Below are positions 10,716 through 20,036 of a stretch of 64,000 nucleotides of DNA, piece after piece. The translations under genes were made by a program, and so were the position numbers. The notes beneath the pieces are model-generated. The model was not told the DNA's origin. It made no database searches and worked only from the letters and a program-made list of their open reading frames with translations. Numbering within the stretch: position 1 is the first letter of the stretch; each line of letters starts with the position of its first letter. The stretch is taken from assembly GCF_020985305.1 (NCBI RefSeq), contig NZ_CP087588.1, positions 3,533,501 to 3,597,500 of the forward strand. The letters run 5' to 3'. The stretch is from Croceicoccus sp. Ery15. Its GTDB lineage: Bacteria; Pseudomonadota; Alphaproteobacteria; Sphingomonadales; Sphingomonadaceae.

Positions 10716-11372
10716 TCAGAACCGCCGCAAGACCGAGATTTGCGGCACATGGGCCAGCACATTGGGTTCGTCGGCGACGGGGTGATAGATCAGCAGATAG
10801 CCCGCCGTCGCCTCGATCCCGCGGCCCAGTTCGCGGGTGACGGCGATATTGGCGCGCAGCTGGTCGGTCCCCGTATCGCCGCCCTGCCGTTTGTTGCGCA
10901 GGCGCAGCAGCCATTCGCCCGATGCGGCCAGCCGCGTTTTCGGGTCCAGCCGCCAGCTATGCTGGATCCGTTCGCGCAGCCGCAATTCGGCGCGGTCGCC
11001 ATCGTCGAAAAACCGCTGTTCGAACTGGCTGCGCAGCGCAAAGCCGCGCCGGGCCAGCGTGACGCGTTCGAAAAGGCGCCATTCGACCACTCCGCCGGTT
11101 TCGAAATGCGCCACCCCGCCGCCCAGCCGCACCAGCGGGGTCAGGGTGGTATCGGCGCTGGCGCGGATCAGGAACTGGTCGTCGCCCGATGCATCGTCGC
11201 GCAGCCGGTATCCGATATCCGCCACCAGCGGCGTATCGGGCGCAACGGCGGTTTCGGCGCTGGCCATGGTCCACAGCTGGAACTCCTGCTCTTCCGCAAC
11301 GGCGCTCGCCGGTTGCAAAAGGGCGGACAGGGCGGCAATGCGGACCGCACAGACGAACAGGGCGCGACTCAT
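10716..11372 (-). CDS. DUF2490-type outer-membrane beta-barrel protein
   Basis: Predicted outer-membrane protein of 218 residues with a signal peptide ending near SAVA|EEQEF. The mature chain is built of alternating hydrophobic/polar strands with aromatic girdles ([41 protein letters not shown]) and ends in a terminal Phe, as beta-barrels do. DUF2490 members share the QLW start and FE.R.F pattern. No function is known. The Met at 11372 is preferred over the one at 11399 because it opens the signal peptide. Confidence 0.75.
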   Translation of the reverse strand: MSRALFVCAVRIAALSALLQPASAVAEEQEFQLWTMASAETAVAPDTPLVADIGYRLRDDASGDDQFLIRASADTTLTPLVRLGGGVAHFETGGVVEWRLFERVTLARRGFALRSQFEQRFFDDGDRAELRLRERIQHSWRLDPKTRLAASGEWLLRLRNKRQGGDTGTDQLRANIAVTRELGRGIEATAGYLLIYHPVADEPNVLAHVPQISVLRRF

Positions 11373-11430
11373 GTTTGCCCCCATAACCCCGTGGCGCATT
11401 CAAAAGCGCGGAAGAAATGGACCTTTCCCG

Positions 11431-12084
11431 ATGAAATTCTTCGCCGACACTGCCGATACCGCCGAAATCGCCGAGCTGGCCGCGACCGGCCTGCTGGATG
11501 GCGTGACCACCAACCCCAGCCTGATCGCCAAGTCGGGCCGCGATTTCATGGAAGTGACGAAGGAAATCTGCGGACTGACCGACGGGCCGGTCAGCGCCGA
11601 AGTCGTCGCTCTCGACCATGAAACGATGATGAAAGAGGCCGAGGTGCTGCGCAAGATCGCGGATAATGTCTGCATCAAGGTGCCGCTGACCATCGACGGT
11701 CTGAAAACCTGCCGCGCGCTGACGAATGACGGCACGCAGGTCAATGTCACGCTTTGCTTCTCGGCCAATCAGGCGCTTTTGGCGGCCAAGGCGGGGGCGA
11801 CTTTCGTGTCGCCTTTCATCGGTCGGCATGATGATAATGGTTTCGACGGGATGGAACTGATCGCTGATATTCGCGAGATTTATAACAATTATGCGTTCGG
11901 GACTGAAATCCTCGCGGCCTCAATCCGGCATCCGACTCATGTTCTCCAATGCGCGCGCATCGGCGCCGATGTCGGCACCATGCCGCCCAAGGTGATCAAG
12001 GCGCTGGCCAATCACGTTCTGACCGACAAGGGCATCGAAGGTTTCATGAAGGACTGGGCCGCAACCGGCCAATCGATCCTGTAA
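11431..12084 (+). CDS. fsa: Transaldolase family protein (fructose-6-phosphate aldolase/transaldolase-like)
   Basis: Small transaldolase of 217 residues, the length of the FSA/MipB-TalC subgroup. It begins [13 protein letters not shown], carries [13 protein letters not shown], and the Schiff-base lysine is Lys83 in CIKVPLT. Later motifs [12 protein letters not shown] and FVSPFIGR fit the family. These short enzymes act either as fructose-6-phosphate aldolase or as true transaldolase in the pentose phosphate pathway; sequence inspection cannot separate the two. It is followed after 14 bp by cobT on the same strand. Confidence 0.93.
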   Translation: MKFFADTADTAEIAELAATGLLDGVTTNPSLIAKSGRDFMEVTKEICGLTDGPVSAEVVALDHETMMKEAEVLRKIADNVCIKVPLTIDGLKTCRALTNDGTQVNVTLCFSANQALLAAKAGATFVSPFIGRHDDNGFDGMELIADIREIYNNYAFGTEILAASIRHPTHVLQCARIGADVGTMPPKVIKALANHVLTDKGIEGFMKDWAATGQSIL

Positions 12085-12098
12085 GGCGGAAGGCCCTT

Positions 12099-13919
12099 TT
12101 GGCAGAAGAATCGAATCTCGACCGTTTTCGCGCCGCATTGACCGGCACGGCCCGCGCCGTGGCCGAGGATGCGGAGATCGAAGTCAGCTGGACGTCGGAC
12201 ACCCCCGCGCAAGTGGGGAACAGCGTCCGCGTGCCGATGCCGGGCCGCAAGCTGGAGGCTGGCCCCGTTGCCATTGCGCGCGGGGTGGCCGACAGCTTTG
12301 CCCTGAAACAGCGGCACCACAACAGCGCGCTGCACAACCGGATGCGCCCGTCTGACGCGCTGGCGCGGCAGGCGTTCGATGCGGTCGAACAGGTCCGCTG
12401 GGAAGCCATCGGCGCCAACGCCATGACGGGCACGCGCGCCAATCTGGCCGCTGCGCTGGATAAAAGGCTGGCGGCGGATTCGATCACCCGCGCCGACCGG
12501 GCAGAGGATGTGCCCATCGCCACCGCGCTCGCCTTGATGCTGCGCGAACATCTGACGGGTCAGGCCGCGCCCGAAGCGGCGCAGGACGGGCTTGCCCTGC
12601 GGCGCGAGGCGATTGCGGCCGCCATCGGCGACGATTTCGACCGGCTGGCCGATGTGCTGAACGACCAGAAGGCATTCCAGAAGGGCGCGCTCGACCTGCT
12701 CCGCCATCTGGAAATGGTCGAGCTGGACATGCAATCCGAACAGGAGATCGACGAAGGCGACGAGCCCGAGGGCGAGGACGGCGATCAGGACGACAGCCCC
12801 GAGGAAGAGCAACCCTCGGACGAGAAATCAAACCCCGTCGATGCCGCTGCCGAACCGCAGGACAGCGAGGGCGAGAACGACGGTGAGGACGAGGGCGAGT
12901 TCGACGCCGACGGCGAATTCGATCCGGGCGAGGATGCCGAGGAAGGCATGATGCCCGTGCGGCCCAACCGCCCATGGACCGATCTGCCCGACGATTTCGA
13001 TTACAAGGCGTTCACCGACGATTTCGACGAGATCATCGGCGCAGCCGATCTGTGCGACGAGGAAGAGCTGACGCGGCTGCGCACCTATCTCGACGCGCAG
13101 CTAAAGGGCTTGCAGGGCGTGGTGACGAAGCTCGCCAACCGGTTGCAGCGCCGCCTGATGGCGCAGCAGAACCGGTCGTGGGACTTCGATCAGGAAGAAG
13201 GGCTGCTCGATGCTGCCCGTCTGGCGCGGGTTGTGATCTCGCCCGGATCGTCGCTCAGCTACAAGATCGAGCGGGATCAGGAATTCAAGGACACGGTCGT
13301 CACCCTGCTGATCGACAATTCGGGGTCGATGCGCGGGCGGCCGATCTCCATCGCCGCGATCAGCGCCGACGTGCTGGCCCGCACGCTGGAACGCTGCGGT
13401 GTGAAGACCGAAATCCTCGGCTTTACCACCCGCGCGTGGAAGGGCGGGCAAAGCCGCGAGCAATGGCTGTCGAGGGGCAAGCCCGAAAATCCGGGCCGCC
13501 TCAACGATCTTCGCCATATCGTTTACAAGCAGGCGGACGAGCCATGGCGGCGCGCGCGTCGCAATCTGGGCCTGATGATGCGCGAAGGGCTGCTGAAGGA
13601 AAACATCGACGGCGAGGCCTTGATGTGGGCGCATGCGCGCCTGCTGGCGCGGCCCGAGGATCGCCGCATCCTGATGGTGATTTCCGATGGCGCGCCGGTC
13701 GACGATTCCACCCTGTCGGTCAACAGCGCCGGCTATCTGGAAGCGCATCTGCGCAAGGTGATCGAGTGGATCGAGAGGAAATCGCCGGTCGAGTTGATGG
13801 CGATCGGCATCGGCCACGATGTCACCCGCTATTACCGCCGCGCCGTCACGATCATGGATGCCGAACAACTGGGCGGCACCATGATCGAGCAATTGGCGGG
13901 CCTGTTCGAAGGCGATTAG
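12099..13919 (+). CDS. cobT: Cobaltochelatase subunit CobT (vWA domain)
   Basis: Subunit of the ATP-dependent chelatase that works with the AAA+ partner CobS. A TTG start at 12099 ([11 protein letters not shown], preceded by GGCGGAAGG) gives 606 residues, the usual CobT length; no ATG fits the start of homology. The middle is a long acidic stretch (about 210-290), and the C-terminal von Willebrand A domain shows the MIDAS motif DNSGSMRG near residue 404. No other cobalamin gene is in the window, and CobS is presumably elsewhere. A role outside B12 synthesis cannot be excluded. Confidence 0.93.
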   Translation: MAEESNLDRFRAALTGTARAVAEDAEIEVSWTSDTPAQVGNSVRVPMPGRKLEAGPVAIARGVADSFALKQRHHNSALHNRMRPSDALARQAFDAVEQVRWEAIGANAMTGTRANLAAALDKRLAADSITRADRAEDVPIATALALMLREHLTGQAAPEAAQDGLALRREAIAAAIGDDFDRLADVLNDQKAFQKGALDLLRHLEMVELDMQSEQEIDEGDEPEGEDGDQDDSPEEEQPSDEKSNPVDAAAEPQDSEGENDGEDEGEFDADGEFDPGEDAEEGMMPVRPNRPWTDLPDDFDYKAFTDDFDEIIGAADLCDEEELTRLRTYLDAQLKGLQGVVTKLANRLQRRLMAQQNRSWDFDQEEGLLDAARLARVVISPGSSLSYKIERDQEFKDTVVTLLIDNSGSMRGRPISIAAISADVLARTLERCGVKTEILGFTTRAWKGGQSREQWLSRGKPENPGRLNDLRHIVYKQADEPWRRARRNLGLMMREGLLKENIDGEALMWAHARLLARPEDRRILMVISDGAPVDDSTLSVNSAGYLEAHLRKVIEWIERKSPVELMAIGIGHDVTRYYRRAVTIMDAEQLGGTMIEQLAGLFEGD

Positions 13920-13974
13920 GCGCAGGTCGGGCTGATCGGGCCGGTCGGGCCGGTCGGCCCTGACCCGAATAAGC

Positions 13975-14481
13975 CTAACCCGAATAAAGCGTCAGCACGC
14001 CAGCCTCGTCAGGGGCGGAGGCAAGCCGCGCGGCTTCGCTCTTGTGCAATTCGCGTTGCAGCCTGCGGGCCTGATAGGAATGGCGCGCGGTGATGATATT
14101 GGCCTGCACCTCACGCCCCTGAAAAGCGACGGGCAGGGCAGGCAGATCGTCCATGGCGGCAATTGCCTCCATCGCGTCCCTGTCCAGCCATGGCTTGCCC
14201 GACGAACGCATCAGGCGAATATTGGCTGGCTGCCCGTCGACCAGTTCGAAACGGATCTGGACGATGGCATCGGGAATATCGGGCGGCATGTCGGCGCGCG
14301 CGCGATGCAGATTGCGGTCCAGCCGCCGCGACGCGGTGGCCGACCATTGCGCGGCATCGGGCGCGGCATCGACCAGAATCGGCGCGCTAGCGGTCGGTTC
14401 TGCGGTGGCCGGTTCGGCGGTGGCTGGTTGGGTTAGGGCGGCACAGAAACTGCCCGCCAGAATGACGGCAAATCTCCTCAT
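13975..14481 (-). CDS. Secreted TonB-like C-terminal domain protein 1
   Basis: Exported protein of 168 residues starting at MRRFAVILAGSF (AAGGA upstream), with a signal peptide ending near TQPATA. The core reads VQIRFELVDGQPANIRLMRSSG then LDRDAMEAI, which matches the strand-helix pattern of a TonB C-terminal domain but without the long proline spacer or membrane anchor. It is a tandem paralogue of the IS-disrupted gene just upstream: both share VQIRFE, the LDR.A helix and VQANIITAR. Role unknown; a periplasmic binding function is inference. Confidence 0.72.
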   Translation of the reverse strand: MRRFAVILAGSFCAALTQPATAEPATAEPTASAPILVDAAPDAAQWSATASRRLDRNLHRARADMPPDIPDAIVQIRFELVDGQPANIRLMRSSGKPWLDRDAMEAIAAMDDLPALPVAFQGREVQANIITARHSYQARRLQRELHKSEAARLASAPDEAGVLTLYSG

Positions 14482-14603
14482 CGTTCTGTCCTTTCGATCA
14501 TGCAAATCCGCAAAGAACTGCCCCGGCAACCGCGCCCGGATGGTGGCACGGGTGTGACAACGGGGGGGTGTTGCTGCCGGGGCAGTTCCTGCGTGGTGAC
14601 GGC

Positions 14604-15101
14604 TTACCCTGCTCTCCTGCTTCCCGGGTTCAGCGCGATCACCGTCCGGTCGGGTCCGCTCGATGCCATGCGCGCTTCCTCCACGGCGATCAGCTCGTCA
14701 TGCAGGTCGCGAAAGGCATCCTCGTCGCGGGCCGTGATGATATTGGCCTGCACCGTCCGCGTATTGTCGGCGGTATAGGGAATGTCGGACATGTTGTTCA
14801 GCCGCTCGACCGAACGCACGGCCTGACGGTCCAGCCAGCGGTAGCCCGACTGGCGGTGCACGCGGACATTGACGGGATGGCCGTCCGCAACCTCGAACCG
14901 GATCTGGACAAGGCCATTTGGCAGGATTTCACGCGGCGCGGGCCGGATTTTCATCAGTTCCCGATCCAGGTCCTGCGAAACATCCTGCGCCCATTGCGCG
15001 GTCAGATTGCCCGCATCGACAAGGATGGGCGGGTTCTTGTCCTGCTTGGCAATGGTCGGGGCCGATCCCAACAGCACGATGGCCGCGGTGGCGGTTGCTA
15101 G
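14604..15101 (-). pseudogene. Secreted TonB-like protein 2, split by IS1380 copy 2 inside the signal peptide
   Basis: Only the portion after codon 4 remains here. Deleting the IS and one CTAG repeat joins 16763-16748 (ATG AAG AGA TTA and the CTAG) in frame to 15101. The restored protein begins MKRLLATATAAIVLLGSA, a normal signal peptide, with a good ribosome site GGAGG about 9 bases upstream of its ATG. The remaining frame is intact to its stop and could start at GTG 15077 (VLLGSAPTIAK), but such a product would lack most of the signal peptide and probably stay in the cytoplasm. The rest resembles its neighbour, the other TonB-like protein. Confidence 0.85.
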
Positions 15102-16747
15102 CCCGGTTTATTCATGAGGCCGCAGCAGCGAAGTGGATGGGCCTTGATCTGACGTTGGCGGCGTAGTCCGGGCGAGCGTCTTCGACGGCATTTTTCACCG
15201 CGTCAGGATCAATGGGCTTTTCGAGGTTGATGGAATGGAGCTCGGAGTTCGGCGGCACAGCCGCACCGCCTAAGTAGGTGCAGGCCTGAGATTGGTGGCG
15301 ATGGCTTTCAAAACGGAGGCATCGGGACAGGCTGACGCGAAGGCGACACGGATGCGAGTGGCGCTCTCAATGACGCGGGCAGCGACCTTGAGCAGCCTGA
15401 GGCGCAACGTTGCGAACTCGGCGGTCGCGAGCGAGGCTGCCTTGGGGATTTCCTGCTGAATGCGCCACAGGAGCCAGTATGCGGCGGTGTGCAGGATGAG
15501 GCGCATCTGATTGGCGTTGGGAGAGCGGCACGAGGTGCGATCGCTGGCCAGCTGGGTCTTGTGCAGCTTGATCAGGTTTTCGGCCTGACCGCGCGCGCAG
15601 TAGAGCGTATCATAGATGTGCTCGGCCGAGCCTTCGGTCAGCGAAGTGACGACATAGCGGATGTCCATGCGCATCGTACTGGCCTCGATCCGGGCGACGA
15701 CGCGGCGCTGGCACTTCCAGCTTTTGGCCCCGTAGCGGGTCTCGGCATAGGTGCGCAGGACCGGGTACTGGCGCTGAGCGCGTTTGACCGCACAGGCATC
15801 GGCGGCAACGACGATTTCGGGATCGGCGCGTAGCACGGCGTTGGTCGGCAGGCCGAACACGTAGTCGACGCCGCAACCCTCGCAGACGGCCATGACCTCG
15901 GGCCGCCCATAGTGCCCGTCGCCGCGGATGGTGATGTGCGTTTCGGGCCATTGCCGGCGGATGTGGCGCACGAGGCGCCGGATGTGACCGGCAGCTTCAA
16001 CACCAGACGGTGTCTTGCCGGTGCGCAGCAGCATCGCCACCGGCCGGCCAGTGGCGGTGTCGTAGACATGGATCGGCAGGAAGCAACGCTCGCCATGATG
16101 ACCATTCCAGAACGACAACTGCTGATAGCCATGGACGACATCGCAGGTATCATCGATATCCAGCGTCACCGCCGCCGGCGGGGCCGGATAGCTGGCGCAG
16201 TAGATGTCGATCATCGCGGCCAGCATCTTCGCCAACTCGCGCGTGATCGGTGCATTCTCCCACCGGCTCATCGTCGGTTGGCTGGCCAGCCCCGCGCCCG
16301 ATCCCGGCAGCTTGCCCAGGGCCAGGCGGAAGCCCGGATCGTCGCGCAGGGCATCGAGATCGTCGGCATCCTCATAGCCGCAGGCGATCGCGAACACGCG
16401 GGCACGCAGGATGTCGTCGAGGCGATGGATCACCCGCGCAGGATCGCGCGGATCGGCAATGCAAGTCGCAAGCCGCTGGCAGATACCCATCGCGCGCTCG
16501 GCCTGCGACAGCAACAGAACGCCGCCGTCCGAAGTGAGCCGACCACCGTCGAACGCGGCTGTGACTTTCTTGCGGTCGACCGCTGGGAATCGGAAGGGGC
16601 TTGCGATATCGTCGTTCATGGCGGGTGTGGCCTGTGGCATTTTCTGCCCTGCAGCAGGGCCGGTGTAGACACCCAGTTCCTAATTCAGATCAGAGGCTTA
16701 TGCCACTCCCGCCAACCCTTCGTAGCCAACCCCGTGAATAAGACGGG
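15102..16747 (-). mobile_element. IS1380-family insertion sequence, copy 2 (1,646 bp, intact, inverted relative to copy 1)
   Basis: Same length and ends as copy 1, with the transposase on the opposite strand. It is flanked by the direct duplication CTAG (15098-15101 and 16748-16751). The duplication falls between codons 4 and 6 of a TonB-like signal peptide gene, which it inactivates. The right end of the IS faces the remaining part of that gene in the same transcriptional direction, so any outward promoter could read into it; no such promoter was identified. Confidence 0.96.
15270..16619 (-). CDS. IS1380 family transposase (copy 2)
   Basis: The 449-residue DDE transposase is the same as in copy 1 apart from one Arg for Gly in EASTMRMDI. 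The conserved acidic motifs DIDDT, RGDGHY and RGQAENLIK are all intact. The start is set at the Met of MNDDIAS, as for copy 1. Being intact and nearly identical to copy 1 it is probably functional, and the pair form a large inverted repeat around 7.4 kb of core genes. Confidence 0.96.
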   Translation of the reverse strand: MNDDIASPFRFPAVDRKKVTAAFDGGRLTSDGGVLLLSQAERAMGICQRLATCIADPRDPARVIHRLDDILRARVFAIACGYEDADDLDALRDDPGFRLALGKLPGSGAGLASQPTMSRWENAPITRELAKMLAAMIDIYCASYPAPPAAVTLDIDDTCDVVHGYQQLSFWNGHHGERCFLPIHVYDTATGRPVAMLLRTGKTPSGVEAAGHIRRLVRHIRRQWPETHITIRGDGHYGRPEVMAVCEGCGVDYVFGLPTNAVLRADPEIVVAADACAVKRAQRQYPVLRTYAETRYGAKSWKCQRRVVARIEASTMRMDIRYVVTSLTEGSAEHIYDTLYCARGQAENLIKLHKTQLASDRTSCRSPNANQMRLILHTAAYWLLWRIQQEIPKAASLATAEFATLRLRLLKVAARVIESATRIRVAFASACPDASVLKAIATNLRPAPT

Positions 16748-16763
16748 CTAGTAATCTCTTCAT

Positions 16764-17151
16764 CGGTACATCCTCCAGTTGAAAGGAATAACCGGCCGAC
16801 AGGCAAAATCGCTGGTAACGCGACCCTGATGGAAATGCGATCAAGACGAGTGGTCGGTCGTGAACATGTTCTGTTCTGTTCAGTCCCGCGCCGCTTTTCG
16901 CGCGGCTTTCCTAAACTGTCAAAGCCAATCCCCGAATCCGTGCTTATATTACGCAAATTCGACATCAATATTGTGCGGCCGCGAAGGATCGCATCGGGCG
17001 CGGCGATTTTCTGGCTGCGATGGCGCAGAATGAAATTGTGGCGATCCCGCCCCGATCCGACTCGCTGCTCGACGACGGGGGCGCCCTGACGGCGCCAACG
17101 CTACGCTGCCGGTGCTTGACCTTGCGCCGCGCCCGCGTAAGGCAGCGCGCC
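16764..17151. other. Intergenic stretch between the disrupted TonB-like gene and cysS
   Basis: These 388 bases hold no convincing gene. On the minus strand they should contain the original promoter and ribosome site (GGAGG near 16772) of the TonB-like gene start at 16763. On the plus strand they lead to cysS. A run of overlapping GTTCT units near 16866-16880 was examined as a possible SOS box and does not have the required spacing. Short open frames here lack codon bias and ribosome sites. Confidence 0.5.
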
Positions 17152-18636
17152 ATGACCGACATCGCGCTCACCCTGTTCAATTCGCTGACCCGCAAGGCGG
17201 AGGCGTTCACCCCCGTCCATCCGGGAGAGGCGCGCGTCTATAGCTGCGGGCCGACGGTCTATAACTATCCGCATATCGGCAATATGCGCGCCTATGTCTT
17301 TGCCGATATACTGGGCCGCGTGCTGACGTGGAAGGGATATGAGCTGACCCATGTCATCAATATCACCGATGTGGGCCATCTGACCGACGATGCCGACGCG
17401 GGCGAGGACAAGATGGAGAAGATGGCGGCGGCCAGATCGCAAAGCATCTGGGACATCGCCGAGCATTACACGCAGGCCTATTGGGCCGATGTGGCGGCGC
17501 TGAACATCCGCCAGCCCGCGCAGTGGACGATTGCGACCGATTACGTCGAAAAGATGATCGCCTTTGCCGAACGGATCGCGCCGAAGCATTGCTACGAACT
17601 CGACAGCGGCCTCTATTTCGATGTGTCGACCGTCGCCGATTACGGGCGGCTGGCGCGCGCGGTGACCGAGGACGGAGAGGGCCGGATCGAGGCGGTCGAC
17701 GGCAAGCGTAATCCGCAGGATTTCGCGATCTGGCGCAAGACGCCTGCGGGCGAGACGCGGCAGATGGAATGGGACAGCCCGTGGGGCAGGGGCGCGCCTG
17801 GCTGGCATCTGGAATGCAGCGTGATGAGCGGCGAGGTGCTGGGTTTTCCCTTCGACATCCACACCGGCGGGATCGACCACCGCGAAATCCACCACCCGAA
17901 CGAAATCGCGCAGAATCAGGCGTTTTGCGAATGCGGCGGGTCCGGTTCGATGAGTTTGGCCGATGCCGCCAATTCCGGCGCGCGCATCTGGATGCACAAT
18001 AATTTTCTGGTCGAGCGGTCAGGCAAGATGTCGAAGTCGTCCGGCGAATTTCTTCGCCTGCAATTGCTGATCGACAAGGGCTATCACCCGTTGGCCTATC
18101 GCATGCTGTGCCTGCAGGCGCATTACCGCAGCGAGCTGGAATTCAGCTGGGACGGGCTGGGCGCGGCGCTGGTGCGGTTGAAACGCCTGTTGTCGGCGGC
18201 GCGCCCGTTACTGGGCCGCGTGGACGATGGCGCGACGCTGGCGCAGGCGCAGGCGGCAGTGACCCATCCCAAGCTGGTGCCGCTGATCGCGAAATTCGAT
18301 GCCGCGCTGGCGGACGACCTCAACACGCCGGTCGCGCTGACCGTGCTGGAAGAGGCAGTGGCGGTGAAGAAAACCGATCAGGCGCAAAAGGGCGCGCTGG
18401 TCGGCGCGATGATGTCGGCACTGGGCCTGCCGCTGCCCGATCGTGAGGCGCTGCGCCTGCGCCCCAAGGGCGCGCAGATCGACGAGGGAGAGATCGGGGA
18501 TATTCTCGCCCGCCGCAAGACCGCCCGCGCCGACAAGGATTTCGCCCTGTCGGACGCGTTGCGCGACGAGCTGGCGGCAAAGGGCGTGGAAGTTATGGAC
18601 GGCGATCCGCTGGGCTGGGAATGGAAGCTGGCCTGA
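17152..18636 (+). CDS. cysS: Cysteinyl-tRNA synthetase
   Basis: Class I aminoacyl-tRNA synthetase charging tRNA-Cys in the cytoplasm. The 494-residue product starts at MTDIALTLFNSL. It has the zinc cysteine in YSCGPTVYN, the HIGH signature as PHIGNMRAY, the ECS/HHPNEIAQ zinc-ligand region in the middle, and the KMSKS loop as SGKMSKSSGEF. The C-terminal DALR helical domain follows. All signatures are complete. It converges with a small hypothetical gene 20 bp downstream. Confidence 0.97.
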   Translation: MTDIALTLFNSLTRKAEAFTPVHPGEARVYSCGPTVYNYPHIGNMRAYVFADILGRVLTWKGYELTHVINITDVGHLTDDADAGEDKMEKMAAARSQSIWDIAEHYTQAYWADVAALNIRQPAQWTIATDYVEKMIAFAERIAPKHCYELDSGLYFDVSTVADYGRLARAVTEDGEGRIEAVDGKRNPQDFAIWRKTPAGETRQMEWDSPWGRGAPGWHLECSVMSGEVLGFPFDIHTGGIDHREIHHPNEIAQNQAFCECGGSGSMSLADAANSGARIWMHNNFLVERSGKMSKSSGEFLRLQLLIDKGYHPLAYRMLCLQAHYRSELEFSWDGLGAALVRLKRLLSAARPLLGRVDDGATLAQAQAAVTHPKLVPLIAKFDAALADDLNTPVALTVLEEAVAVKKTDQAQKGALVGAMMSALGLPLPDREALRLRPKGAQIDEGEIGDILARRKTARADKDFALSDALRDELAAKGVEVMDGDPLGWEWKLA

Positions 18637-18657
18637 TCGCGTAGGCTGTCGCGGGCC

Positions 18658-19047
18658 CTAATCTTCCAGCAGCAGCAGTTCGACCTGAACCCGCAGCTTG
18701 GATTCGGGCAGCATTTCATGCTCGACCTTCACGATCTGCGCATCGGCGACAAGCTGGCCGGGGATGCGGAATTCATGGTCGGGAAGCTTTGCCAGCAAAT
18801 CCTCGCCAGCATCCACCGCTCCGCTGCCGGTAAAACACAGCGATAATGTGTGGCGCGTGCCGGCAAAGGTAATGCTGGCCCATGGCATTTCGCGGTGGAT
18901 CGTCACCGCGCCCAGACCGCCAGCCAGCGCCAGCACGGCGTCTTCCAGACGTTCGGAAATGCTGCGGCGGATCGGGCGCTGTGCCTTGCGGGGCATGGGC
19001 TTGTCGTGAGTGGAGGCGGGTGTCCGGGTGGGGAAATCAGCGCGCAT
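18658..19047 (-). CDS. Hypothetical protein, 129 residues, second gene of a two-gene operon
   Basis: No recognised domain. The N-terminal 30 residues are basic and proline/threonine rich, then a compact alpha/beta pattern follows (AVTIHREMPWASITFAGTRH, LSLCFTGSGAV) and it ends in an acidic VQVELLLLED. The start overlaps the end of the upstream 63-residue gene by 11 bp and has GGAG about 8 bases ahead, suggesting translational coupling. I recognise no family. The pairing with a divergent S24 repressor suggests common regulation. Confidence 0.65.
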   Translation of the reverse strand: MRADFPTRTPASTHDKPMPRKAQRPIRRSISERLEDAVLALAGGLGAVTIHREMPWASITFAGTRHTLSLCFTGSGAVDAGEDLLAKLPDHEFRIPGQLVADAQIVKVEHEMLPESKLRVQVELLLLED

Positions 19048-19228
19048 GGGGCATCTCCAGCTTGTATTTGTTCATGAAATGTTCCACCCTTATCACCATG
19101 CGACGACGCGGTTCGCGGCCATTGCGCAGATCATGCACAAGCCGCGGGTCACGCGCCGCCATCCGTCCGAACTTGCTGGCAGGCATGCCGGTGCTGCGCA
19201 GGAATTTCTCGATTTCACGGATAAGCAC
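19037..19228 (-). CDS. Small basic protein, 63 residues, GTG start
   Basis: Begins at GTG 19228 (VLIREIEKFLRS) with AGGGAG well placed 7 bases upstream; an ATG at 19267 lacks a ribosome site. The sequence IEKFLRSTGMPASKFGRMA then ARDPRLVHDLRNGREPRRR resembles a minimal helix-turn-helix or nucleoid-type DNA-binding protein, but this is inference. It is the promoter-proximal gene of a two-gene unit divergent from the S24 repressor. Confidence 0.7.
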   Translation of the reverse strand: MLIREIEKFLRSTGMPASKFGRMAARDPRLVHDLRNGREPRRRMVIRVEHFMNKYKLEMPHAR

Positions 19229-19298
19229 TTGGAACTCCCTAATTCTCGAATCACCCGTTGGGACCATCGCGGGGTGTAAGGATCAGGTCGCAGGAGAA

Positions 19299-19333
19299 AT
19301 CCTACTTGTCTAGGAAAAATCTTTCATGTAGGA
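19299..19333. promoter_or_regulatory. Possible operator repeats between the S24 repressor and the divergent small operon
   Basis: Three related pentamers lie in the 112-bp divergent gap: TCCTA at 19300-19304, TAGGA at 19311-19315 and TAGGA at 19329-19333, giving the inverted pairs CCTAcTTGTcTAGG and TCCTAC...GTAGGA. They end 7 bp before the repressor start. An autoregulatory operator is inferred from position and symmetry only. Confidence 0.35.
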
Positions 19334-19340
19334 ATGAGGA

Positions 19341-20036
19341 ATGGTTAATAAACTCGCACTCGATCCGGCCCGCCAAAGGCTGATGGAACTCGCCGACGGG
19401 CGGGGTGTCAGCCTGTCATCCCTGTCGAAGCTGATCGGCAGAAATCCCAGCTATTTGCAGCAGTTTATCCGCAAGGGCAGCCCGCGCAAGCTGGAGGAAG
19501 TGGACCGCGGCACGCTCGCCCGCTTCTTCGGTGTGGGAGAGGATGAGCTGGGCGCGCCGGAGGCAGAGGATATTTCTCCCGCAATAGCGAAATCATCGGG
19601 GAAACTTCCCGCGCCGCGCGCGCAATGGGTCGATGTGCCGCGGCTTGCACTGGGCGCATCGGCAGGGCCGGGCGCGGTGGCAGAGGAGGATGCGCCGGTC
19701 GGCCATCTGCGGTTCGCACAGGGCTGGCTGCGCGAACTGGGGCTTACGCCCGGCGCGCTGTCGGCGCTGACCGTGGCGGGCGATTCGATGGAGCCGACCC
19801 TGCGTGACGGTGACGAGATACTGGTCGCGCGCGCCGATGCCGATCCGTCGGGCCGCCTGCGCGACGGTATCCATGTCATCCGCCGCGACGGCGTGCTACA
19901 GGTAAAGCGCCTGCAATTCGGCACGGGTCAGGCCGCAGTAATCTCGGACAATCACGCCTATCCGTCGGACATGGCGGTGCCTTTGCGCGATCTGGATGTG
20001 CTGGGGCGCGTGGTATGGAAAGGGGGGCGCGTCTAG
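19341..20036 (+). CDS. S24-family LexA-like repressor with N-terminal HTH
   Basis: A 231-residue regulator resembling phage CI/LexA. The N-terminal 65 residues contain a helix-turn-helix (SLSSLSKLIGRNPSYLQQFI). The C-terminal S24 peptidase/dimerisation domain has the nucleophile in AGDSMEPTLRDGDEIL and a lysine in GVLQVKRLQ that fits the catalytic dyad, so self-cleavage is possible. Ribosome site AGGA precedes ATG 19341. Its stop codon shares bases with the stop of the convergent acyltransferase (CTAG at 20033-20036). It is probably a chromosomal regulator rather than a prophage remnant, since no phage genes are nearby. Confidence 0.85.
   Translation: MVNKLALDPARQRLMELADGRGVSLSSLSKLIGRNPSYLQQFIRKGSPRKLEEVDRGTLARFFGVGEDELGAPEAEDISPAIAKSSGKLPAPRAQWVDVPRLALGASAGPGAVAEEDAPVGHLRFAQGWLRELGLTPGALSALTVAGDSMEPTLRDGDEILVARADADPSGRLRDGIHVIRRDGVLQVKRLQFGTGQAAVISDNHAYPSDMAVPLRDLDVLGRVVWKGGRV

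Noticed and set aside
16866..16880. Possible LexA box made of GTTCT repeats
   Set aside because: The alphaproteobacterial box needs GTTC, seven bases, GTTC. The repeats here are spaced by one or six bases.
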